A stretch of 64,000 nucleotides of DNA, taken from contig CM077593.1 in assembly GCA_039654915.1 (NCBI GenBank), positions 76,054,501 through 76,118,500 on the forward strand. Reading direction: 5' to 3'. Made by a program: the position numbers and the translations under genes. This stretch comes from Aquilaria yunnanensis (lineage: Eukaryota; Streptophyta; Magnoliopsida; Malvales; Thymelaeaceae). The notes under the pieces are model-generated. The model did no database searches. It was not told the origin of the DNA and saw only the letters and a list, made by a program, of their open reading frames with translations. Shown piece by piece: positions 25,301-39,177 of the stretch; the first letter of the stretch is position 1, and every line of letters begins with the position of its first letter.

Positions 25301-26199
25301 TGCAACATTTCTTCATAAAACCAAAATTGTAGCCACCATGTCCAAAAGACTTAAAACTCCTACATTCCTAGATAGCTTCTTTATTCTCATGTGCCTCATT
25401 GTGAAAAGAAAGAAAAAATCTCATGTGCTTTAGTAAAAGCCACAAGCTTTAAAGTATTGATGGAGTTAAGTGTCTTTAAGTTGTTTAGTAGAACAATTGG
25501 CCCAAAATCTTTCTTTTCTTTCTAAACTTATCTTTGAAGAAATTAAGCAAAGCTGCTTTAACATCACTAGGATGCTCTACCCATTTACCATTAATAGAAA
25601 TACATTTTATAAATTTTTTCTTGGATTTAAAAAAGACCACCCTATTGAAGTATCCAAAATTCTAATCACTTTCTTTGATCCACATATCTTTAAACATTTA
25701 CCTTAAAAATGAATCCTGTACTTTTTAATGCTCTTAAAAGCTTCTATGGATTTCGTTTTTGTCAACCGCCTCCTATTCAGTTAAGTCTCTACACTTCGTG
25801 ATAAAATCCCATGAATGAAGTTTTTGCTTCTATGCTTCTAATTTGGCATTCACATTTAAAATTCACTTTTGTTTTGGAACTTCAACCTGTCCTTGAGCCT
25901 TTCCAAATTCTCCTTCAGAACATAGCAACGGGATCCATTTATGTTAAAAAAATTTCGTTCCTTCTCAACAGAAGGTAGGAACTCTTTTTGATCAGGTCAA
26001 GCATTGAATACTTTGAATGGCATAAGCCCATAATCACATTGAGATTACTTGATCAAAATATGGCAATGGCCAAATGAAGACTTTTCCAATCTAACCAAGA
26101 ACCAACTAGGCCATAGGTTCAAAAATTCTTCTAAGACAGTTGCCTTGCTCATTCTTGTACTTTTAGAACTGTACCAAGAAAAATTTCTACCATTTAAGG

Positions 26200-26850
26200 A
26201 TAGTTTAATACATGAACACCTAATAGGAACTCATTAAAGGCTTGTATTTCTAAACTATTATTTGATTGGCTTCTTTCTTCAACATCAGAAATAACTGAGC
26301 TGAAGTCTCCCATGCAACACCTAGGTCCCTTGACATTAGATAGAATCCAACCGAGATTGCCCATGACTCTTTTTTCTTAGCTATACATTGGGGTCCATGC
26401 ACACTAATAATGAAAATAGAGCCCACTACATCTCTCCAGCATTCGACTACACTAAGGAACTCATCATGGCAAAAATAATCTTATTTTGTAGAGGTTTTCG
26501 AATTCTAGATGCACAAGATTCCTCTTAAAACACCCTCTACATTTTTCTCAATAAAATTTAACTTGTTGTTTGTCCATGGAGCCCTAGCAGAATAGAATGC
26601 AATGTTGGCCGCTTTGGTTTCTAAAAGCATGAGAAAATGTAATTGGTTTTTTCTTAAAAGATCCCAAATCTGTGGTTTCTCTGCTTTTCATCTTATGCCT
26701 CTAATACTGTAGCTGAACATCTTCATTTATACTCTCACATTCCCCACTCAAATTCCAGCAATCATATCATCCTTTGATAGTTTTTGACATATAGAGTTCA
26801 TTTCACTTAGGTCTTGATCTGAAATACAGTGCAATTTTGCACCTTAACTT
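26200..26850 (-). pseudogene. LINE endonuclease remnant
   Basis: A minus-strand fragment reads CCMGDFSSVISDVEERSQSN followed by NSLEIQAFNEF near 26310-26230. This is the L1 endonuclease block with the pattern ..GDFN.v....E..G......m..F..F. The Asn of GDFN is replaced. Stops interrupt the frame on both sides. Position upstream of the reverse transcriptase is as in L1 ORF2. Confidence 0.72.
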
Positions 26851-27349
26851 CACTTTCTTCTTTGTAAATGGCCCTATAAAATGTCGATGAGTCCCACTAC
26901 TTCTTGGCTTTTTTTAGTGGCCTTTTTTATTGGTGCAACAGCTAACATATTGAGAAAGCCCCATTTTGGGCCTGTCAAATGGTATTTTCTGGATCTAGAA
27001 ATTTCCTTGATATTTTTCTCTTTTATTTTAGGCCCAGACACAACTTGCTTGGCAGCAATGTATTAATTTGATTATCTTCAATTATGAAAATGTCCATTTT
27101 CGCTACATTATTAGGAAATCAATCATTTAAATGTTCTTTAATTCCCAAAGATCCATGTAAGACCTCATTAACCACTTCACAATTGATCTTATTTGCCAAA
27201 CTTTGCTTTGGATTTGAAATTGCCTCCCCCCTTCATTGGTTTTTAATCCCACTTGAATCACAAACTAGATTATGAATTACTGCCAATTTAACCAAATTTT
27301 CATTCAAACTTTCCATTTTCCTAAAGCATCTAACCAACATCTAAGTCTG

Positions 27350-27950
27350 AATTTGATGAATGAATATGGTTTCTTGACTAAATCGAACAACATATCTTCT
27401 TGAAAACTACATAGTTAAAGGAGCATTTCCCAATAACTAATTTGGTGTTAAAAAATACACCATTAATCATTACACTCACAAATTTAGCAATAATGCCTAG
27501 ATAACTTGTTTGAATCTAGGCGTATCCAAACTCTAGAACTCATTTGAACTTGTACCATAATCAACTAAAATGACACTACCTTATAATGAAGCCATTGTTA
27601 AGAATATTTCCGTGTTCCATGTATCAAGGGGAACTTTATCTAAAAGAAGCCAAATATGCATGTTAGACATTTCCAATGAGATGTTCCATTTTGAGATAGC
27701 TTTAAACCATTTTCTTAGCCACCTGGTACCATTCACCAATAAGTTATTGACTTCTTTGCAAGAGTGTCATTCTATTGGTACTTTTTTTAAACCAATAAGT
27801 TTAAGCTTACAAAGGCCAATACCTTCATTGTCCAAGATACTTTGAATGACGTCTAGTAATTTAATATCTTTGACAATGCCTATCGTATAACATTTTACCC
27901 ATACCTTTTCCTAAAACTTTGAGCTGACTTTAATTCCCGCCAAATCCATT
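27350..27950 (-). pseudogene. LINE ORF1 remnant (DUF4283-like)
   Basis: Around 27670-27520 on the minus strand the fragments HIWLLLDKVPLDTWNTEIF and GSVILVDYGTS resemble the DUF4283 portion of plant L1 ORF1 (IW.RL...PLH.WN...f...g.......D..T). In-frame stops occur within it. It lies 5' of the endonuclease remnant, as expected. Confidence 0.6.
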
Positions 27951-28224
27951 TATCTACAATCTTCAGTTCCTTTGAAATAATTTTTGCTACCATGACTACA
28001 TCCTTGAATGTTTTAGCCTAAGAAGTTTGGACAGTTGGAAATAGGTTTTTTGTTTTTGGTGCTGGGCTTATTTGCCTTCAATTAGTCCAACCTTCATGCT
28101 TTTGTCAAACTTAGCAATAGTTAGTCTGAGCTTACAAGTCCTAATTAAAATTTGGTTTAGCTTGGCTTCCAAGTCAACTGAAATCTCTTTCCTGAGATGT
28201 TTTACAAATGCAAACCTTTGCCCT

Positions 28225-28229
28225 GATCA
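28225..28229. repeat. 5-bp target duplication of LARD-like element, left
   Basis: GATCA at 28225-28229 is repeated exactly at 39173-39177, just outside the two LTRs. Confidence 0.92.
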
Positions 28230-30886
28230 TGTGGCAGAATAAGGCTCTAGTGCCCTAAATTGCTAACATTGGTAGGCTCTTAGGGAACTACGATCCCATT
28301 TAGGTTACAATTGACTAGTTATTACTTGTGAAGTATCTTAAATCATTTCGTGCAACTAGTTACTTAGCCTACCTTGCATAGGAAATATCCATGCATTGTC
28401 CTGGCTATGTGATAACAATTAAACTAAAATATCATTGAAAATAGTGCCGCGAAAATTAACAAAAACATAATTCAAAACATGCCAAGACATAAAACTTTAG
28501 TTGCTTTAACTTCAAATAATAACTATGTGCATATATCTCAAACTCATATGCACCCAAATGTAACCCTAGTGTTATACACACCAATGGACACTAATAGAGG
28601 CGATCTATATATGAAATTACCATACATAGAAAAGAAGCAACTTATATCTACTAAAATCCATCCTTAGCTCTTTACCCAAGCAAGCTAGTTTCAAGTGATG
28701 AGCCACACTTTCCTTGTACTCACTTAGCCTCAAATTGTAAGGCAAACACTTTGGTCAGTACTACCTTCTTTCATAAGTAACTTAGAAACTTGTAGTTTCC
28801 TACTTAGAGAATACCTTCAATTCAATAAAACTAAACTTTAACAGCTGCCTCTTACCAACTGTTAAGCCCGACTAGTTCACTTAATACCTGCACAACACTT
28901 AAGGGGTGAGTACTCTAAAGTACTTAGTAAGGGATTTAGTACCTGCTGGGAAAAACAATGCAAGCATACAAATATATGCATATATATAAAATGCAAACAA
29001 AATAAGCAAGCAACCGGCATAATTAGAAACAAGAAAAGAACAACAAATAATGCAAATGATGGATGGATGGATGGATAGATTGATGGATGAAATATACGTA
29101 TGCACATGCACCATGGACTTCTTTACACCCGTAGGTGCTAAATTTGCCGTTCGCTCTTGCCGCTAGGGTACTTGGATACTAGCCTTCGTATCCTATGCTA
29201 GCACTTAACTAACCCCATGAAGTCCTCTTACGAGCACCTTAGGGTAAGTCATCACTTACTCAAACCTTGCTCGCCTTGATGGGCTACTTAGAGTAAGTCA
29301 CCGCTTACTCCCTCTTTACCCGTCTCTTCCCTTAACTTATTGTGCATGGTAGCTGCCTTATGTGGTTCAAACTTACCAAGCTTTTCGAGCTTAGCTTAGG
29401 GCCCCTTAGTGGCTTACTTACCGACCATAAAGTTTGGTTCGGATCCTCTTAGGTTTCCTTTTCATTGCCCAAAGGTTTGAGACCTTTCACTTGGGCCAAC
29501 GAAGAGTCTGAAACCCGCCTTAATCCCTTTAATGCTCACTTGAAAACTTAGGCACTTTAACCCCCTTAGCCACCATCACTTACCCTTCCTTAACCACACC
29601 ACTTAGCTACCACCGAAAAAATGCTTAATTCCCAACTTAGGAATGAGCTCAAGAGATAGTTGAGGCTATGGAATATCTTAAATTAGCCTAGAGATGATAA
29701 CCAAGAGTTTGAGACATCCTTAAAATGGCCTGAGCTTGAGGGACTAATGCCTTGGTGGCGGCGTCGATCACGTGTCGCCAAAGGCATCAACGCTCTGGAA
29801 TCCTGACGTCTAATGGTGACGCGTCTCCAGTTCGCGTCGCCACGTCGTCAATGCATTACAGCATTGCGCGACAGCGTGCGAACTTGCACAAAACATGCTC
29901 AAACTTGCCCATCCCAAGGCCAATTCACATCGGTCTTGTTTCTACTTCATTCCCACTCATTACACTACATTTCTATGCATTATTGGAGCTGAATTAACTT
30001 AAATCCCTTACATCAAATCATCCTTAAAGAAGGAAACAAGTAATGAGCACATTCGAGCTCCAACGAGTTCCTTTGAGTTCCAAGCTTGAAATCAACCAAA
30101 TTGGACACCAAGAGCATGAAGTTGAGACCATTTCTAACCATTTAGCAGGTTTAGAACTAACCCACAAAGATCAAAGTCATTTACCTTTGGGTTTGAACCA
30201 AAGACTTTCAAGAACAACTCCAAATGCATAAATTCCACAAAAATGAGCTAAGGGCTTGTTGGGATAGCTTCGGGACCTTCAATTTCCATGGAAACTTGAG
30301 TGATTTGGGAGGTTTAGAGGTGGAGAGCTATGGAGGAAAAAGAGCTACGAAAATGGAAAATGGGGGAGATGATGAATAGTTTTATCTCCTCCATTTATAT
30401 AGCCAACCTCTTTTCCAATTGACATTTTGGCCCTCAAACTTAACTTTGATTCACTTAGGCCACTCAAACACTCCCCACTCCATCACTCCTTGGTCCCAAA
30501 GAAAGGTTTTCCTTACCCAAACGCTTTACCCTTAAGTCACTTAAGCCATTATAAAACATGATAGCTCAATTTATCACTTAGTACATTTTTCACCCTTAAC
30601 TTTTGCTTTTGGTTCAAATGGCTATAACCACTCATGGTCTCAAATCAACTAGCTCAAAACACTTGCATGAACCTAATTTTTATGAAATTAGGGTCATGCC
30701 ACTGACTTGGGCCAAAATTACTATTTTGCCCCCTTTTTGCCCTTTAGGTGCCAATTGCACTTTGGAACTCAATTTAACCTTACTTAGCTTGCTTTCCTTG
30801 CTTAACAAAACTTATTTGAGGAAAATAACTTGTGATTTATGTACCTCAACATTTAATGTAGAGGAAATACTAGGAGAACCTTTACA
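28230..30886 (-). repeat. LARD 3' LTR
   Basis: It aligns with 35086-39172 minus the nested solo LTR. On the minus strand it starts TGTAAAGGTTCTCC and ends TTATTCTGCCACA. It includes a (GGAT) microsatellite near 29057-29091 shared with the other LTR. Confidence 0.92.
29057..29091. repeat. (GGAT) microsatellite in LTR
   Basis: A GATGGATGGATGGATAGATT run, present at the equivalent place in the other LTR (about 37334-37367), so it predates the insertion of the element. Confidence 0.85.
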
Positions 30887-30897
30887 TTCTCCCTACC
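30887..30897 (-). other. LARD polypurine tract
   Basis: On the minus strand GGTAGGGAGAA directly precedes the 3' LTR start TGTAAAGG. Position and purine content fit the plus-strand primer site. Confidence 0.6.
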
Positions 30898-33800
30898 TTA
30901 AGAAATTTGGTCTTTCAAATTTTGATTCTTAACCGAGCACAACACGTGGATTATAATCCTTTTACATAAAGCTCAGTTCTCTTACTCATGGTCTTTTCCT
31001 TACTATGGTTGCCCATAGCTCCTTAACTAGGAGCTCATTCTAGTACTTAGCCTCTTGACTTGTCGGTCAAGAAACTTCTTAAGGTACTTCTTGGGAGACC
31101 TCTTCTTGGAGACATTACTTATGGGGTGGACACCTTACCTTGGTTCACAAGGCACATCCCCATACTCCCAATTTTCACTTAGGCCTATGCAAACTAGAGC
31201 TACTTGCTCCTTTTTGGCCATTCTCCACATTAGGGGTACCTTTTGGGGGTACTTAGTCTCCTAATTGAACCGTTACCCTTGGTGGAACTTACCACAATCT
31301 TACACCTCACTTAGGCTTTCTAGCCTTACTTAGGTTTTTCTTAGTTACCACCACTTAGCGCTCTTTGCATCACTGCCTTTGAGCACCTTAAGTATGGTAC
31401 TCTTTTGTGGCGACTTACCCTTAACTTTCTTAGGTAGCTACTTACACTTACTACCTTAGGGGTTCCTTGGCCACTTTGGGCACTCATAAACTTGACACAC
31501 TTGACATGGTATAGGCACCTTAATTCACAAAGACTTTACATTCTTCGGGTGTCCTTAGGTGTACCAAGGACTACCCAACTCTTCTACACTTGACTCCTCT
31601 AGGTAATCACTAACATGCTCGAGTCTTTGACTACTCTTTAGTCACTTAGCCATTTCCTGGCCCTTGATTCTTAAGACACCCTTACCTTCTCTGATGATGG
31701 GGTATTCCATGCCATTGCATCCTTTTCCTAGGTTTCTTCAAATTACTAAAGACTAATCCTTAGCACCGCTGATTAACTTGCTTAGGTGCTTTAAATACCT
31801 TATACTACCCAAACATATTACTACCGTGACCCTTAGGCCTTAGCTTGATTACTTGGCCACTTTAGGTGTATACTTGGCATTGAGTTCTCTTAGGCTCCAC
31901 GACCCTTCTTAACTTTTCTTAGGAAGCCATTAGGACTCTTGACGTTCAACCTTTCGTGGTCCTCTCTCTGCTCTTACTCTTGGGTACACGTTGTGTCCCA
32001 CAACTTATGCCACACCCTTGGCTTTCTTAGAAATCTTAGTTTGCTTGATCCAACTTAGCATTTGGCATTTGCCCTCATGCTTATCTTGGTTTCTCACGAA
32101 ATTCATAGGTTCTCTCTTAACACCTTAAAACCCATTGGGTTAACACAACCCAACTACTGCCCATGGGTACTCCCAACACACAATTGTGTTTGAATGAAAC
32201 TTACAAAACTTATGCCTTACTTGAGCCACTTTGGTACCTATACCTTGCTTCATTATACTTAGGCACATTCTTTAGGTCATTACCTTATTAGCACATCCTT
32301 ATGCACTAACCACCATGACTACTTAGTGTGATTTACACACCTATAACCCATAGTGTGCGCACCCTTAGGCTTAACTGAGACCTATAACCTCCTTATGCCC
32401 AAGGAAGTCTTACTTGGCACCCTTTTGGCCCATATTTCACTTAAGCACTTGAAGTCTCTTCGAATAATAAGATTTACTAGAGCTTTCAGTATGACTCATT
32501 CTCATGGGCTCTTAGTGATTTAAGGCCATCATTTAGCAACTCAACTTAGGGACTCATTAGGTAGCTCCAACTACCTTAGCTTCAACAATCTTACTTTGGG
32601 GTTTTGGTTTTTTTCTTAGCTACCCATTTGTTCAAGATTCTTTGTTAGTCGTTTACTAACCCCACTTCAACTCTTAAACCACTTAGGTAACCTTTTACCT
32701 TACCCCTTAAGAAAATAAAGAATCCCATAAACTTATTAGGCTTAGCAAGTTCACTAAATTTTCCAACAACCTCAAGTTTGGTTGCCTTGAATCCACTAAT
32801 GAGGATATTACCTTTACTTACACTTAGCTCCATCTTGAGCTTCTTTATATTTAAGGCCTTAACTCATCATTCACACCCAACAATACCAATGTCAATTCTT
32901 CCTGATTTATTCGAGACCCTTCGATAGTGGAGTACACTTCGAACCTTAGGGTCCTTTTTCTTATGAACCTTGAGGTTAACTTAGGTCTACACTCTTAGCC
33001 CTTCGGCTTAAAGCTTTCTTAGCTTCTTTGAACTCACAAACAGCCCCCACTATCTAGAATGAATGAACTCCTTTACCGTCGAGAACACTGCTCAACTCAC
33101 CTTTACTCTTGTCGAGCAGCCTTAGGTCAACATAGACCACAACAAAATGCTACGCATAAGTCTACTACTTGGACTTGATTCTGTCTCCATGGGTGTTCTT
33201 ATTAGCTATAGGTTTGGGTTCTAAAACCATTTAGGACAACTTCTTTTTACTCACTTAAGTTGTCCTTAAAGCCACTTGGCTAATGGTGTTTTCTTGGTTC
33301 CTCTTCTTCACTCCCATTTCGGGTTGTAGTTCCTTAGGGATCCGAATGTTACCCCTTTGGTCTTTAAGGCTTAGGTTAACTCTTGAACCTCAACCAACTT
33401 ACCAAAAAAAATCAATGGACTCCCTTCTTCAAGGAACCATAGCTTTTTCAGACAACTTCACAGTTTTGAGACCTGTAGGTTATGGTTCTCAACCTTCTTT
33501 TATCCAACACCTTGCAATTACTACGAGTCCTTAGGGTACCACTTGCTCCTCTTTACTCGTAACTTCAGGTTCCTAAAGTTAACTCTTGGCTTTATAAGCC
33601 CTCTTACTTTAGTTGCAGGTTCTTGGAGAATCCATTCTTGCCTTACTTGGTAACCCTTAATAGCTAGTGTGCAACACTTCTCAGAATTGGACCAGCCGTA
33701 ACTATCTTAGAGTTGTCCTTCCTTAAACTATCCCTATAGTGCATAAAACACTCCTTACACCATAGGTACAAGTTTGATCCACTTAAGGCTCAACTCATGG

Positions 33801-35070
33801 CATGACTTACCGACTCTTCCGTATGAGTCACCCTTACCCTTAGAATACTTCTAATGGCCACTTATGACCGGCACGGTTAAGTTAGCCCTTATGCCCCTTA
33901 ACCGATCCTCTTCCTAAGCATTGTGCACCAATTAATAAACCACAACCACCAATCACTACATATTTGCTACCCCTAAGCTTATAGGCAAAACCTTAACCAT
34001 TCTAAGGGTCTAAACAAAACTTGCCATTCTCGAGATCTTATGGGTTCACATACCCACACTTCATTGTAATCCTAATTTTCTAGGCAGGCTAGTCACAATC
34101 ACAGACATAGCTGTTTAAATAAGAAAACTACTTACTACTATGCTGTAAACCTAAAGGTACCTCCCTTTGTTGTTAGCTTCTTTACCAATCAATTCATCCG
34201 AGTAAATCTGCTTGGTTGCCTGTAAGTACTGGCGATGCTTCCCCGGTGATTGAGGCGTTCTTCACCTTAGCCTTGTTCAAGCTTCAACCTCGAGCATGTT
34301 CATGCCCTTAGTCATTTACCTTCCTTGGTTCCATGCACTTAGATCATAGCCCATTTTTTTTTGGTTTGTGATGTTCTTCCTGGGGTTCCATAGACTCCAA
34401 ATGAACTGGCTTTTACCTGAGCTTTACTTCGGCCTCAACTTACCTTAGAGTGGAAATGTTACACTCTTGGCTTAAGTGCACACATGGTCCTAGTGCACCG
34501 TAGCCCTTACCCTATGGTCTATTGTTCTCTTGGTATCCATGTCGCCCTTGCCCTTAGGTAATGATGGTTCACTTGGCCTTAGTGCACCCTTAATAACTTA
34601 GTGCTCCTTGGCCCTTACCCTTGGGCTTTTCGATTGCTTGTCGAACTTTGCCCTTATCCACATAACTATACATATTTCCTTGACCTTGGTCCTGCCCTTA
34701 CGGTGGGGATTCCTCCCTTGGCCTTAGTGTACTGGTAGGCCTTAGAATACTTTAACCCTTACCCCTTAAGCTTCAACCATGTTCTCCGCTCCTTAGAGGG
34801 TCGAGCATGCTCCTTGGGCTACTCACGCCATAGTGCTACTGGGATTGCTCACAAAATCACCACTTTTCCTATAGCTAAAACCATAAGGCTACCCAGACCT
34901 TTGCTCGGTCCCTTGCCTCAATACCAGAACCTTACCGGGTATCCACCTATATACTTGTAACCAAAGCCAGACAACAACTCCAGGAATACTTATAAGTAGT
35001 ACTGACCACACTTAGCACAATGACACACTTGGATCTTAGTCACCTATTGCCTCTAATAGGACCATTGACT
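30898..35070. other. LARD interior, no coding sequence recognised
   Basis: All six frames are interrupted every few dozen codons. The longest frames (30603-30932 crossing the LTR edge, 32645-32833 minus, 33283-33534) show no family motif. The stretch is unusually rich in CTTAG on the plus strand (CTAAG on the minus strand). At about 34430-34790 it has many CCCTTAC/CCTTGGCC variants that look like a worn low-complexity repeat. Confidence 0.7.
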
Positions 35071-35083
35071 TGCTCTGGTACCA
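35071..35083 (-). other. Primer binding site, initiator-Met tRNA type
   Basis: On the minus strand TGGTACCAGAGCA starts two bases after the 5' LTR. It differs by one base from the common plant PBS TGGTATCAGAGC that is complementary to initiator methionine tRNA. It fixes the element's orientation. Confidence 0.88.
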
Positions 35084-35085
35084 AC

Positions 35086-38000
35086 TATGGTGGAACAAGG
35101 GCCCAGTGACCTAAATTGCTAACACTGGTAGGCTCTTAGGGAACTGTGATCCCACTTAGGTTACAATTGGCTAGTTATTACTTGTGAAGTATCTTAAATT
35201 ATTTCGTGCAACTAGTTACTTAGCCTACTCTGCATAGGAAATATGCATGCATTGCCCTGGCTATACGATAACAATTAAACTAAAATATCATTGAAAATAG
35301 TGCCATGGAAACTAAAAAAAACATAATTCAAAACAAGCCAAGACAAAAAACTTTAGTTTCTTTAACTTCAAGTAACAACTATGTGCATATATCTCAAACT
35401 CATATGCACCCAAATGTAACCCTAGTGTTATACACACCAATGGACACTATTAGAGCCAATCTATGTATGAAATTACCAAACATATAAAAGAAGCAACTTA
35501 TATTTACTAAAATCCATCCTTAGCTCTTTACCTAAGCAAGCTAGTTTCAAGTGATGAGCCACACTTTCCTTGTACTCACTTAGCCTCAAACTGTAAGGCA
35601 AAAACTTTGGTTGGTATTGTTAGTGTTGTGCCCAAAAAGCCAATCATGAGATGATTGTATTTTTTGCACATTGAGTCATGATATTTAATTAAGGTATTAA
35701 TCCAGCAATTATGTTTGTTTTTTTATTTTTGTGTAATGTAATAAACATAATTGTAACCCTAGAATAATGATATTCTTAAATGTCCCTAGTCTAGTATTAT
35801 TGTGGAGCGGGTTCCAATAATACATAACGATTAGCATATGTGGAGACTAATATGAGATATGTAGTCTACATATGGGTACAAGTTGGAGAGCTTGTATACT
35901 GACCGGCCCACCATGAGAACACTTCATGGATCGTTATATGAGTGTCATAAGTGATTCTCATAGTGATCATGGTATATGTAGTCCCTCAACCTAAGATCAT
36001 CAAGGTTCTCTACATGTGAGTCACATACTTTGATACTTTCCTTTGTTGCTCGTAACTGAGTGAACTTGAAGGAGGTCATTGGGTATGTCACATATCATGT
36101 GGAGGGATTTATATGATCAAGATGGGATTTGTCCCTCCTATGTAACGGGAGTGATGTCTTCGGGCCTCTTGATAAAGTAAGACCTAGAAAATGCATGGCC
36201 ATGCTCGGATGAGTTCATATACGATATCAATGTCATCAACTTAAGTTAGTCTACTCGGTAATCAAGAAACCAAAGATTGGGTTATACGAGAGTGACACAT
36301 TCCATGTCTCATGCTTAGTCTAGATATATTGGACAAAGGGACAATGGCATATATCGGTGATGATCATAAAGGTTTAGTCGAATCACCGACAATCTTGTCA
36401 CTTGGGTAGCAATGATGAGTTGCTAGACACCGCTCATTGCTTATAATCATAAATGTGATTTATGATCATTGCCAATGTGGCAAGAGCCTATTGGGTCGCA
36501 CACATAGAGCTATTTGGATCATTAGAGTGCATGGGCTAATTATTTGGGTTATGGTTTCACTTTAATTTCGTATTAATAATGGGCCCAAGAGTTGAGCCAT
36601 TATTAAGCCCGAAATTAAAGCCTAATTGGATTAGGGCTTTGAAACCCACTAGGCCTGGAAGTTGAGTTTCACTATAAATACAACTTTTAGTGAGAAATTC
36701 ACAGGTCTCCTTGCCCTAGCCTCCCAAAAGGACAGCCGTACTCTTCTCTTGCAATTCCTTGGATGACGCAAGCTAGCACTGTGAGCACAAGAAAAATGCA
36801 TTTTTCGGGACGCGGTGGAAGCGTGGTGATCCCGAGAGGTTCGTGTGGATACCATAGAGAGTTTGAACATGTCAACTGTTCAGGTTTTGTGATTCGACTC
36901 TACAGTTGAGTGAGAGATCTCAACCGAAAATTAGGTATGAAAATTTTCAAACACCAGGTTTGCCCCATTTCACTTGGATCCTAGAGGGTTTCGATTAAAT
37001 TCCGCTATGCTGTTTGGCTCCCGAAACCCAACAAGTACTACCTTATTTCATAAGTAACTTAGAAACTTGGAGTTTCTTACTTAGAGAATACCTTCAATTC
37101 AATAAAACTAAGCTTTAACAGCTGCCTCTTACAAACTGTTAAGCTCGACTAGTTCATTTAATACCTGTGCAACACGTAAGGGGGGAGTACTCTAAAGTAC
37201 TCAGGAAGGGATTTAGTACCTGCAGGGAAAAACAATGCAAGCATACAAATATATGCATATATATAAAATGCAAACAAAACAAGCAAGCAACCGGCATAAT
37301 CTGAAACAAGAAAAGAACAAAAAATAATGCAAATGATGGATGGATGGATGGATGGATTGATGGATGAAATATGCGCATGCACATGCACCTTGGACTTCCT
37401 TACACCCGTAGGTGCTAAACTTGCTGTGAGCTCTTGTGGCTGGGGTACTTGGATACTGGTGTTCGTATCCTATGCCAACACTTAACTAACCCCATGAGGT
37501 CCTCTTACGAGCACCTTAGAGTAAGTCATCACTTATTCAAACCTTACCCGCCTTGACGGGTTACTTAGAGTAAGTCACCGCTTACTCTCTCTTTACCTGT
37601 CTCTTCCCTTCACGTATTGTGCAGGGTACCTGCCTTATGTGGTTCAACTTACCAAGCTCTTCGAGCTTAGCTTAGGGCCCTTTAGTGGCTTACTTACCAA
37701 ACCATAAAGTTTGGTTAGGATCCTCTTAGGTTTCCTTTTTATTGCCCAAAGGTCTGAGACCTCCCACTTGGGCCAACGAAGAATCTGAAACCCGCCTTAA
37801 TCCCTTTAATGATCACTTGGCAACTTAGGCACTTTAACCCCCATAGCCACCATCACTTACCATTCCTTAACCACACCACTTAACTTCCACCTAAATAATG
37901 CATAATTCCCAACTTAGGAATGAGTTCTAGAGACAGTTGAGGCTACAGAATATCTTAAATTAGCTTATGGATGATAACCGAGAGTTTGACACATCCTTAG

Positions 38001-39172
38001 GATGGCCTGAGCTTGAGGGACTAATGCCTTGGCAGCAGCATCGGCGATGCATCGCCAAAGGCATCAATACTCTGGAATCCTAACATCTAACGGCAACGCG
38101 TCTGGCGATGCATCGCCAACGGCGACATGTCACCAATGTGTTACAGCATTGCGCGACAGCGTGCAAACTTGTGCGAAAAGTGCTCAAACTTTCCCATCCC
38201 AAGGCCAATTCATATGGGTCTTGTTTCTACTTCATTCCCACTCATTATACTACATTTCTATGGATTATTGGAGCTGAATTAACTTAAATCTCTTACCTCA
38301 AATCATCCTTAAAGCAGGAAACAAGCAATGAGCACATTCAAGCTCCAATGAGTTCCTTTGAGTTCCAAGCTTAAAATTAACCAAATTGGATACCAAGAGC
38401 ACGAAGTTAAGACCATTTCTAGCCATTTAACAGGTTTAGAACTAACCCACAAGGATCAAAGTCGTTTAGCTTTGGGTTTGAACCAAAAACTTGCAAGAAC
38501 AACTCCAAATGCACCAATTGCACCAAAAATGAGCTAAGGGCTTGTTGGGATAGCTTCAGGACCTTCAATTTCTATGAAAACTTGAGTGATTTGGGAGGTT
38601 TAGAGGTGGAGAGCTGTGGAGGAAAGAGAGCTACGAAAATGGCAAATGGGGGAAATGATGAATAGTTCTATCTCCTCCATTTATATAGCCAACCTCTTTT
38701 CCATTTGACACTTTGGCCCTCAAACTTAACTTTGATTCACTTAGGCCACTCAAACACTCCCTACTCCATCACTCCTTGGTCCCAAAGAAAGGTTTTCCTT
38801 ACCTAAACACTTTGCTCTTAAGTCACTTAAGCCATTATAAAACACAATAGCTCAATTTATCACTTAGTGCATTTTTCACCTTTAACTTTTACTTTTGGTT
38901 CAGATGGCTATAACCACTCATGGTCTCAAATCAACTAGCTCAAAACACTTACATGAACCTAATTTTTCTGAAATTACGGTCTTGCCACTAACTTGGGCCA
39001 AAATTACTATTTTGCCCCCTCCTTGCTTTTTAGGTGCCAATTACACTTTGGAACTCAATTTAACCTTACTTAGCTTGCTTTCCTTGCTTAAGAAAACTTA
39101 TTTGAGTAAAATAACTTGGGATTTACTTACCTCAACATTTAATGTAGAGGAAATACCAGGAGAACCTTTACA
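35086..39172 (-). repeat. LARD 5' LTR, split by solo LTR B
   Basis: The two parts 35086-35617 and 37034-39172 together make about 2.67 kb, the same length as the partner LTR. The terminal dinucleotide at 35086 has mutated from CA to TA when read on the minus strand. Confidence 0.92.
35618..37033 (+). mobile_element. Solo LTR, copy B (nested)
   Basis: 1416 bp with ends TGTTAGTGTTGTGCCC and CTCCCGAAACCCAACA. It lies within the LARD 5' LTR; the partner LTR near 28755 shows the empty site AGTACTACC. The 5-bp flanks GGTAT (35613-35617) and AGTAC (37034-37038) agree at three positions and differ by transitions. ACTATAAATAC at 36671 fits the TATA box of a plus-oriented LTR. No internal sequence remains. 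Confidence 0.92.
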
Positions 39173-39177
39173 GATCA

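Larger units (their letters stand above)
21946..28224 (-). mobile_element. L1-type LINE, degenerate, 3' and main part
   Basis: The minus-strand element ends with a poly(A) tail, seen as a 17-T run at 21946-21962. It contains remnants of ORF1, an endonuclease and a reverse transcriptase. It is heavily decayed, with stops and frameshifts throughout. A solo LTR interrupts its 3' part at 22317-23729, and the LARD-like element at 28230-39172 separates it from its probable 5' end at 39178-39461. Confidence 0.8.
28230..39172 (-). mobile_element. LARD-like LTR retrotransposon, non-coding interior
   Basis: Two LTRs of about 2.66 kb (after removing a nested solo LTR) bracket an interior of about 4.2 kb. 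A perfect GATCA target duplication flanks the whole. The PBS resembles that for initiator-Met tRNA and shows that the element reads on the minus strand. The interior has stops in every frame, and no gag, protease, reverse transcriptase or integrase motif was found, although it is long enough for one or two genes. This fits a Large Retrotransposon Derivative mobilised by another element's proteins. LTR differences are numerous and look mostly like transitions, so the insertion is old. Confidence 0.88.
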
